DNA from: JALYJG01 sp033763555
GTDB taxonomy: Bacteria; Pseudomonadota; Alphaproteobacteria; UBA9219
Direction: 5' to 3'
NCBI GenBank assembly: GCA_033763555.1
Contig: JANRKK010000033.1
Location: forward strand, 1-19,684
Length of the DNA: 19,684 nucleotides
Part shown: in pieces, positions 1 through 4,794 of the stretch
How the letters are laid out: every line of letters begins with the position of its first letter
How positions within the stretch are numbered: the first letter of the stretch is position 1
The notes under the pieces: generated by a model
What the model saw: only the letters and a program-made list of their open reading frames with translations
Told to the model about the DNA's origin: nothing
The model's database searches: none
Translations under genes and position numbers: made by a program

Positions 1-1
1 C

Positions 2-118
2 CTGACACAAGGTAAGGACTTAGGCGAAGCCGGACGTATCGGTGCCATCGCCGCCGCCGAAGTCATCAGCCATTACGGCCCCCGGCCGCAGAAGAAGCTT
101 AGCGGGTTGATCGGTTAA
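2..118 (+). CDS. PfkB-family carbohydrate/adenosine kinase, C-terminal end (partial)
   Basis: Only the last 38 codons are in the window; the gene runs in from the left edge. The translation includes GEAGRIGAIAAAEVISHYG followed by a PRPQKKL tail, and ends with TAA at 116-118. This resembles the C-terminal helix of PfkB/ribokinase-family sugar kinases, particularly those annotated as adenosine kinase in alphaproteobacteria, where a GRxGAIAAAEVISHxGARP segment is common. These enzymes use ATP to phosphorylate a sugar or nucleoside in the cytoplasm. The substrate cannot be judged because the catalytic GAGD motif lies outside the window. The stop codon overlaps the coq7 stop on the opposite strand by 4 bp (TTAA). 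The family call is by recognition of the tail only. Confidence 0.6.
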   Translation: MTQGKDLGEAGRIGAIAAAEVISHYGPRPQKKLSGLIG

Positions 119-693
119 ATTCTCTCCGACAGCCAAATCGCCGTCTTTGACCCTGCCCGCACCAGTGCGCGCAATAGCGGATAATAAGGCAAATCCTCCG
201 CACCGTGATCGAGCCCGATATGCTTATGCTCAATCTCCTCATCACGAAATTTCTTGATCAGCTTGCGCAAGACAGGTTCATCTTTGCCCAGCGCATCCAG
301 CTGCTTCTGGTAATGCTCGTCGATGACTTCTTCGACCGCGACCGTGCAGGCCATGGCCGCCTTTTCGCCTAAGGCCGCCGTCGCCGCGCCCAAGGCGTAA
401 CCTGCAACATGCCAAAGGGGATGCAACGCTGTCGGTCGCGCGCGGCGCTCAATTATCAGTTTTTCAAAAGCGGCAAGATGCCGTTCTTCCTGTTCGGCCA
501 TATGGCGCAGAACAGGCCCGGCCTTTCCTTGCCCCAGTACGGCTAACTGCCCGGCATAAATCCGCTGCGCACCAAACTCCCCCGCATGATCGACGCGCAA
601 CATGCGCTCAATCCTCGCATTGGCAGGGCGGTCGCCCGGTAAACGTGCGCGGCGGCGCGGCGTTTTCTTTTTAGCAGGTGGTTTTTTCTTCAT
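115..693 (-). CDS. coq7: Demethoxyubiquinone hydroxylase Coq7
   Basis: This 192-residue protein is a ferritin-like diiron monooxygenase of the Coq7/Cat5 family. It hydroxylates 5-demethoxyubiquinol in ubiquinone biosynthesis at the inner face of the membrane. Diiron ligand motifs are visible in order: E39 in RVDHAGEFGA, E69xxH72 in EQEERH, the E121-E122 region in VEEVIDEHY, and E153xxH156 in DEEIEHKH. Length fits the family. The first 19 residues are very basic (MKKKPPAKKKTPRRRARLP) and lie before the conserved domain. The ATG at 691-693 overlaps the dsbB stop by 3 bp (an ATGA junction), suggesting translational coupling. The stop shares TTAA with the convergent kinase gene. Assignment is firm. 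Confidence 0.95.
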   Translation of the reverse strand: MKKKPPAKKKTPRRRARLPGDRPANARIERMLRVDHAGEFGAQRIYAGQLAVLGQGKAGPVLRHMAEQEERHLAAFEKLIIERRARPTALHPLWHVAGYALGAATAALGEKAAMACTVAVEEVIDEHYQKQLDALGKDEPVLRKLIKKFRDEEIEHKHIGLDHGAEDLPYYPLLRALVRAGSKTAIWLSERI

Positions 694-1214
694 TGGTCGT
701 TTTCGGATTCATAAAACATGGCGGCCAGCGCGAACATCGCCAGAAAAAGGGAATACAGGATGTTCCAGTTCGCCATCGACAAACCCAGAAATGTCCAGGT
801 GACTTGATCGCACGAAACCACGGCCGTGTTCAGAAGCTGCGTCCGCAGATCTTCCGGCGTCGCGCCCGTCAGCGGCTGAATGGAACAACCCGATGTGCCA
901 AGCCACCAATGTTTCTCAACGCCTGTATGAAAAAGCGCCAATCCCATATTCACGAAGAACACCGCCGCGCAGAGGCCAAGCAAAATTCGCACGCGGGCGC
1001 CGCTGGGCCGCCAGACCAGCGCTGTAACAGCCAATGCCGCGGCAAGACCGAAAGGCACGCGCTGCCACAGGCACAGCACGCAGGGCTTCAACCCGAAGCC
1101 ATATTGCATCGTGAAGCCGAAAATAATCGCGCATGCTGCCGCCGCAAAAATCAGCAGCGCGGCCCAGGGCATCAGAAGAATTTTGGAAAAACAACCGCGG
1201 CGGGTTTGTGGCAT
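690..1214 (-). CDS. dsbB: Disulfide bond formation protein DsbB
   Basis: This 174-residue inner-membrane quinone reductase re-oxidises the periplasmic thiol oxidase DsbA and passes electrons to ubiquinone. Four hydrophobic segments are visible at about 15-34, 54-69, 76-96 and 147-167. The first periplasmic loop carries C45-V-L-C48, and the second loop carries C110 (TSGCSIQ) and C135 (VSCDQVTW). The segment FLGLSMANWN near 142-151 is typical of the family. No clear Shine-Dalgarno sequence precedes the chosen ATG at 1212-1214; an internal Met15 is an alternative start. The gene overlaps coq7 by 3 bp. The pairing with a ubiquinone synthesis gene makes sense, since DsbB uses that quinone. Confidence 0.92.
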   Translation of the reverse strand: MPQTRRGCFSKILLMPWAALLIFAAAACAIIFGFTMQYGFGLKPCVLCLWQRVPFGLAAALAVTALVWRPSGARVRILLGLCAAVFFVNMGLALFHTGVEKHWWLGTSGCSIQPLTGATPEDLRTQLLNTAVVSCDQVTWTFLGLSMANWNILYSLFLAMFALAAMFYESENDQ

Positions 1215-1277
1215 GCGGGTATTATGCAGGAACCTGCAGAAAAGACAAATCCCAGATCAAAAAATTGCGATTTCTAT

Positions 1278-1598
1278 CTATTGAGATGGTGCAGATAGAA
1301 CAGCATCACCTCGTACTTTGGGCCGGAAAGATTGTGAGTCTGAGTCCAGTATCGAGGGCAAAACAACTTCACATCCCCTAGAACGCCCCATTTCATAGCC
1401 AGCATCCTTAATCACTCTACGCACAGCCGTAGCGTAATTAGCTGTAGCAAACGTAAACGTCCACACACTGGCACAAACTGAAACACCACCAGAGGCCGGA
1501 CCGGATATTGCCGTTTCCAATAGAAACCTGACAACGTGTTCAGGCTCTTGCGGTAGCACAATTACTGGCGTCGTAGATTTTTGCGCTTTATTTGTCAT
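1278..1598 (-). CDS. Hypothetical protein, 106 aa
   Basis: I do not recognise this protein. It starts at ATG 1596-1598 behind a perfect AGGAGG at 1603-1608 with 4-nt spacing, which is strong evidence of translation, and ends with TAG. The sequence has no signal peptide or membrane segment. The centre (about 20-82) looks like an alternating strand/helix fold, with HVVRFLLETAISGPASGGVS followed by a beta-like segment near VCASVWTFTFATANY and then a helix (TAVRRVIKDAGYEMG). The last 20 residues are Ser/Pro-rich and probably disordered. It lies between an NTF2-like gene and dsbB, all on the minus strand with short gaps (37 and 63 nt), so it may be co-transcribed. Its base composition is more AT-rich than coq7 or dsbB. 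Function is unknown. Confidence 0.7.
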   Translation of the reverse strand: MTNKAQKSTTPVIVLPQEPEHVVRFLLETAISGPASGGVSVCASVWTFTFATANYATAVRRVIKDAGYEMGRSRGCEVVLPSILDSDSQSFRPKVRGDAVLSAPSQ

Positions 1599-1602
1599 AA
1601 AA

Positions 1603-1608
1603 CCTCCT
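1603..1608 (-). promoter_or_regulatory. Shine-Dalgarno site of the 106-aa gene
   Basis: The plus strand reads CCTCCT, giving a perfect AGGAGG on the minus strand 4 nt upstream of ATG 1598. It is the main evidence that the small hypothetical gene is real and fixes its start. Confidence 0.75.
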
Positions 1609-1635
1609 ATGTGTATTTAGATTTCATTTATTGAA

Positions 1636-2391
1636 TTAAAACTTCACGCTCTTGCTTTCATAACGACGGCCGAGGAAAGCGGGTAGTTTGCCGCGCGTCT
1701 GGCTGCCAGGGAATTGCGCCATCTGGTAGGATGGATCGATCTTGGTGCGGTAGCTCCACAGCGCATCGGGATTCTGGTGATAGAAAATGTCCGATACCGC
1801 TTCGGTGCGCACCCAATCCATCATCTGCTTGCGGTGCATAATCTTCCACACGCCGCCGGGGCCAGCCGGGCGACGCTCGATACGGTCGAGATAACGGCCG
1901 CCCATGAAAACATCCTCGCGGCCCACGGGCTTATCGAGGCGGAAATGAATATGGAAATAGGATTCGACCAGCGCCGTATCACCTTCCAGCTCGGCGCAGA
2001 TATTGCCGATCAGGTGATGGGAGGATCGCACGCCTTGCAGCACGCCAAGCACCCAATGGACATAATCGCCGCCCGTGCCCTGGAAAATGCCGGGGCCGAG
2101 ATCAAGCGTCGCGTCAGGATGCAAGACCGAACGCAGAAGATTTTCATCCGTCCGGTCGAGCCCGCGGGCAAAGGTCGCCAGAAGGCTTTCAAGCTCGCTT
2201 TTATCCAGGGCGGCCTGCAGGCGCGGCGGCAATTTCTGGCTGTCGCCAGGACGGGCGGCCAATTGGGAAACAAGGCTGGGGCGCGGCAGTTTGAGGATTG
2301 AAATATTGCTGCTGCGGCTTTTGATGACCGTGGTCTTCTTGGCCGGAGGCTTTTTCAGAGAAACTTTTTTCTTCTTTGCGACGGCAGCCAT
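1636..2391 (-). CDS. NTF2/SnoaL-like domain protein with basic N-terminal tail
   Basis: This 251-residue protein has an NTF2-like cone fold of the SnoaL_4 type at about 64-195. Recognisable family patterns are FARGLDRTDENLLRSVLHPD, SSHHLIGNICAELEGD, a strand with YFHIHFR, GGRYLDRIERR, and WKIMHRKQMMDWVR. Such domains bind small hydrophobic ligands and may be dehydratases, isomerases, hydroxylase partners or simple binders; the sequence does not tell which. H125, H126 and D79 sit where pocket residues often occur. The first 60 residues are Lys/Pro-rich and low in complexity (KKKKVSLKKPPAKKTT), which is unusual for this family and resembles the Coq7 N-terminus in the same strand block. Start is ATG 2389-2391 with only a weak ribosome site. 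Confidence 0.75.
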   Translation of the reverse strand: MAAVAKKKKVSLKKPPAKKTTVIKSRSSNISILKLPRPSLVSQLAARPGDSQKLPPRLQAALDKSELESLLATFARGLDRTDENLLRSVLHPDATLDLGPGIFQGTGGDYVHWVLGVLQGVRSSHHLIGNICAELEGDTALVESYFHIHFRLDKPVGREDVFMGGRYLDRIERRPAGPGGVWKIMHRKQMMDWVRTEAVSDIFYHQNPDALWSYRTKIDPSYQMAQFPGSQTRGKLPAFLGRRYESKSVKF

Positions 2392-2558
2392 TCCATTACC
2401 CCATCTTTCTGTCTCGAAAGCGATACAGGTTCATACCGAGGGAGGAATGATTAGCACGAAAATCACATTTTCACACATATTTTCAGTGTGTTAGCAATTT
2501 GTCTGACCAAGCAGGATGAGGAATACAGCTGCATCAAAAAGTTAATTTCACAAAAAAT

Positions 2559-2717
2559 ATGGCTGAGACAGGTAAATTTTATGGTTTCAAGGGAACAAAT
2601 ACCAATTTAATGGTTAAAGCACCCGATTTTTTGATTAAAATAAGGGCTTCAAAATCAAAAGCCCACCTCGAGTGGCAAAAAATAGCCCATGAGGTATCAA
2701 GAAACTATTTTGAATAG
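2559..2717 (+). CDS. Possible small ORF, 52 aa
   Basis: ATG 2559-2561 opens a 52-codon frame ending in TAG at 2715-2717. The peptide begins MAETGKFYGFKGTNTN and ends with a plausible amphipathic helix (KAHLEWQKIAHEVSRNYFE). The composition is balanced and protein-like, with aromatic, charged and hydrophobic residues mixed, unlike typical out-of-frame translations of this region. Against it, there is no Shine-Dalgarno sequence upstream of the ATG, and a terminator-like hairpin for the opposite strand falls inside it. The codons are AT-rich. I do not recognise a family. It is reported as a candidate only. Confidence 0.35.
   Translation: MAETGKFYGFKGTNTNLMVKAPDFLIKIRASKSKAHLEWQKIAHEVSRNYFE
2644..2664 (-). 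terminator. Candidate rho-independent terminator of ccmDE
   Basis: On the minus strand, GGGCTT and AAGCCC form a 6-bp stem around a 9-nt AT-rich loop, followed directly by TTATTTTAAT. It lies about 80 nt downstream of the ccmE stop. The stem is short and the T-tract imperfect. Confidence 0.45.
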
Positions 2718-2745
2718 CATGAAAATATTTCGTCAAAGACCCTGA

Positions 2746-3165
2746 TTATTCCCTCAGGGCCTTGGCAACTTCCGGCGGCATGTATTTCTCGTCATGCTTG
2801 GCCAGCAGCCTTTCTGCCTCAAAGACCCCGTCGGAGCTAACCTTTCCCTCAGCCACTACCCCCTGCCCCTCCCGAAACAGATCAGGGGGAACCCCCTGAT
2901 AATGGGCGGGCAGGCTGTTTTTCAGGTCGGTGACCCGGAAAAACAGGCTGTTCCCCTCCCTTTTCAGGCTGCCGCGCTCCACCAGGCCCCCGAGCCGCAG
3001 GCCCCGGCCCGTCTGCCGCTCGGGATACTGGCCTATGACGATCTCGGTCGGCGTACGGAAATAGGAAAGATTGTCGCGCAGAGCCAGAAGCACCAGGGTC
3101 GCTGCCACCCCCAGCCCCAGCGCAAACAGCAAAAGAATGTAAAGCCGGGCGCGGCGGCGTGTCAT
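2746..3165 (-). CDS. ccmE: Cytochrome c maturation protein CcmE (heme chaperone)
   Basis: This 139-residue periplasmic heme chaperone carries heme covalently and delivers it to the CcmF/CcmH ligase during c-type cytochrome assembly (System I). It has a short cytoplasmic N-terminus (MTRRRARLYI), one signal-anchor helix at about 8-28, and a beta-barrel (OB-fold) domain from about 36 to 120. The heme-attachment region LLAKHDEKYMP contains the covalent His (H124) and the axial Tyr (Y128). A longer open frame exists upstream, but the true start is ATG 3163-3165, which overlaps the ccmD stop (TCATGA) and leaves the typical CcmE N-terminus. No ccmF or ccmH lies downstream. Confidence 0.95.
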   Translation of the reverse strand: MTRRRARLYILLLFALGLGVAATLVLLALRDNLSYFRTPTEIVIGQYPERQTGRGLRLGGLVERGSLKREGNSLFFRVTDLKNSLPAHYQGVPPDLFREGQGVVAEGKVSSDGVFEAERLLAKHDEKYMPPEVAKALRE

Positions 3166-3311
3166 GACCTGCCCTTGATGCGCTTTTCCATGGCCCGGCT
3201 GCGCCGCGATGCGCGCCATGAGAAAAACAGCAGCCCCAGCAACCCGGCCGCCGCAATGCCATAGGCGGCGAGGACATAGGCCGCCTGCGGATTTTCCAAA
3301 TCGATCATCAT
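3162..3311 (-). CDS. ccmD: Heme exporter protein CcmD
   Basis: This 49-residue protein begins MMIDLENPQAAYVLAAYGI, continues through one membrane helix (about 11-30, ending LLGLLFFSW) and ends with a basic cytoplasmic tail (RASRRSRAMEKRIKGRS). Size, topology and the pattern of a Tyr-containing helix followed by an Arg/Lys tail match CcmD. CcmD holds holo-CcmE together with CcmC and helps release it from the CcmABC complex. The stop codon TGA overlaps the ccmE ATG, the usual ccmD-ccmE arrangement. Two ATG codons (3311 and 3308) are possible starts; neither has a clear ribosome site. ccmC, normally just upstream, is absent; a divergent gene starts at 3359. Confidence 0.85.
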   Translation of the reverse strand: MMIDLENPQAAYVLAAYGIAAAGLLGLLFFSWRASRRSRAMEKRIKGRS

Positions 3312-3358
3312 GCGTTAGGAATAGCGGAAAGGCAGAGGTCAGGAAACAGGAATCAAAC

Positions 3359-4087
3359 ATGCCCCGGCATATCCGCCCTATCCTTTTTATAATTGCCTTG
3401 CTGTCGACGTTTTCATCGCAGGCTGCGGATGCACCGCTAACCATTACAAAAATTATTTCCGGCGATGAGGTTGCGCTGAGCGACGGGCGAACAGCACGGC
3501 TGGAAGGCACTAAGGCGCCCTTGAAAGATACGGCTGTGCTGGAAAAGCTTGCTGCCGGACACGAAGCGATACTTGAAGAAATCTCAACCGACCGCTATGG
3601 CCGCATCACGGCGCAGATGTATGTTCGGGACGGCAAAAGTAAGAAATGGCTGCAAGGCGAATTGCTGAGCGCCGGATTGGCCTTTGTCTATCCGCCAACC
3701 GGAGAGGAACAAAAGCTTGAGGCCATGTTGAGAGCCGAGGCCGAAGCCCGCCGCGCACGGCGTGGTATCTGGGCCGACCCCGCCTATGCCGATATTCCTG
3801 CCGCCGAAGCGGAGAGCGCCTATGGCCGCTTCGCTTTCATCAGCGGTACAGTGCAGGACGCCGCACGGGTCAAGAACAAAGTCTATCTGAATTTCGGCGA
3901 AGACTGGCGCAAGGATTTCACCGTGACCATTCTGGCCCGTGACCTGCGTCTGTTTCGCAAAGTTAAAAGCGACCCGCTGGGTTATAAAGGCAAAAAAATC
4001 CGCGTACGCGGCTGGGTCAAGCGCGAAGGTGGGCCGATGATCATGGTCGATCATCCATCACAAATCGAAACTATCGGCAGGAATTAA
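3359..4087 (+). CDS. Secreted SNase-fold protein with degenerate active site and C-terminal OB-like domain
   Basis: This 242-residue protein has a likely signal peptide (1-23, cleavage near SQAADA), then a staphylococcal-nuclease-like domain (about 27-140). Matching the S. aureus nuclease by motif, the calcium ligand D21 corresponds to D36 (SGDEVAL), R35 to R47 (ARLEG) and R87 to R82 (DRYGR). The GIDAPE-type motif, however, reads GTKAPL, so the D40 and E43 equivalents are K52 and L55. Loss of the general-base Glu and a metal ligand suggests no ordinary nuclease activity. The C-terminal part (about 155-235, with FISGTVQDAARVKNKVYLNF and KKIRVRGWVKR) looks like an OB-type beta domain. Start is ATG 3359 with AGGAA at 3348-3352; upstream in-frame codons overlap ccmD and are rejected. 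Confidence 0.8.
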   Translation: MPRHIRPILFIIALLSTFSSQAADAPLTITKIISGDEVALSDGRTARLEGTKAPLKDTAVLEKLAAGHEAILEEISTDRYGRITAQMYVRDGKSKKWLQGELLSAGLAFVYPPTGEEQKLEAMLRAEAEARRARRGIWADPAYADIPAAEAESAYGRFAFISGTVQDAARVKNKVYLNFGEDWRKDFTVTILARDLRLFRKVKSDPLGYKGKKIRVRGWVKREGGPMIMVDHPSQIETIGRN

Positions 4088-4096
4088 CCTGCCGAT
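4073..4096 (+). terminator. Perfect 9-bp hairpin enclosing the stop codon
   Basis: ATCGGCAGG and CCTGCCGAT form a perfect 9-bp inverted repeat with a 6-nt loop AATTAA that contains the TAA stop of the SNase-like gene (4085-4087). No T-tract follows on the plus strand, so it may be a mRNA 3'-end stabiliser, an attenuator or a non-canonical terminator. An 8-bp palindrome TGTGCACA at 4097-4104 follows at once. Confidence 0.45.
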
Positions 4097-4184
4097 TGTG
4101 CACATGCGGCCGTGAAAGAATTTGACATGAATCCGAGTCGCATAGGAGGCTAAAAGCAGCTCTTACAGTAAAGAGGTAGCGCCC

Positions 4185-4748
4185 GTGCCACTCCAGGAAC
4201 TTGTGCCGCCCCCGGAAGATGATTGTATTCCGTGTTTTGGCCCCGATGATTTCATCGGCTTGCCGCTGGAAGCCATGCAAGAAAAAGATCCTGAAATCTT
4301 GGCGGCCCTCGGCCGTCAATATTATGATGAGGGCATATATTTTGACGCTCTCCAGTGTTTTTCATTATCGACGGCAGGCGGCAGCCTCCGCGGCCTCTAT
4401 AATCTTGGCGTATGCCATATCAATGATACCGTCCCTCAATGGACTGACAAGACAAAGGGCCTAGCTTGCCTCACAAAGGCTGTTGCCTTGGGCTACGAGC
4501 AGGCCGAACCTACGCTTCGTAATCTGATTAGTCAGAATATTTTTCAACAAAGTGAAGTAGACACCGCCCTTACAAGAGCCCGAATGGCGGTTGCGGCAAT
4601 CTCTGTAACAAAGCGGGAAGAGTCACCTGCCCTTGTTCACGTTGCCACAGAGCCAAATCCCCTTCCTGTTGTAGATGTCCCTACCCCAGCCTACCCAATT
4701 TTTACCCCTGCTTCTCCTGCAGAAGCGCAAGCAGCAGCTTATAATTAA
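4185..4748 (+). CDS. Sel1-repeat (TPR-like) protein
   Basis: This 187-residue protein starts with GTG at 4185-4187, preceded by AAGAGG (4171-4176) at 8-nt spacing; no ATG or TTG lies upstream in frame before a stop at 4143. Residues about 38-70 and 71-108 form two Sel1-like helical repeats (ALGRQYYDEGIYFDALQCF; LYNLGVCHIND and LTKAVALGYEQAEPTL), folds that mediate protein contacts. There is no signal peptide or membrane helix, so it is probably cytoplasmic. The C-terminal 40 residues are Pro/Ala-rich and likely disordered. A better Shine-Dalgarno (AGGAGG, 4144-4149) lies further upstream without a usable start codon nearby. The partner or pathway is unknown. Confidence 0.7.
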   Translation: MPLQELVPPPEDDCIPCFGPDDFIGLPLEAMQEKDPEILAALGRQYYDEGIYFDALQCFSLSTAGGSLRGLYNLGVCHINDTVPQWTDKTKGLACLTKAVALGYEQAEPTLRNLISQNIFQQSEVDTALTRARMAVAAISVTKREESPALVHVATEPNPLPVVDVPTPAYPIFTPASPAEAQAAAYN

Positions 4749-4794
4749 AATTTGGCTGCAGTGATCAAAACGAAACGACGGTCTCGTAAAGACA

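Larger units (their letters stand above)
2392..2745. other. AT-rich intergenic region, 354 bp
   Basis: This is the only gap above 300 bp. It separates ccmE (ending at 2746) from the NTF2-like gene (starting at 2391), both on the minus strand, so it should hold the NTF2-like promoter and the ccmE transcript end. It is clearly more AT-rich than its flanks. It contains a possible 52-codon plus-strand ORF (2559-2717), a terminator-like hairpin (2644-2664) and a 5-bp inverted repeat CACAC/GTGTG at 2472-2490. I see no tRNA, repeat family or mobile-element end here. Confidence 0.6.

Noticed and set aside
2472..2490. CACAC/GTGTG inverted repeat as a terminator or operator
   Set aside because: Only 5 bp of stem with a 9-nt loop, no T-tract and no known operator form.
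3166..3510. N-terminal extension of the ccmE frame
   Set aside because: It would run through ccmD in another frame and into the SNase-like gene; the typical CcmE N-terminus starts at 3165.
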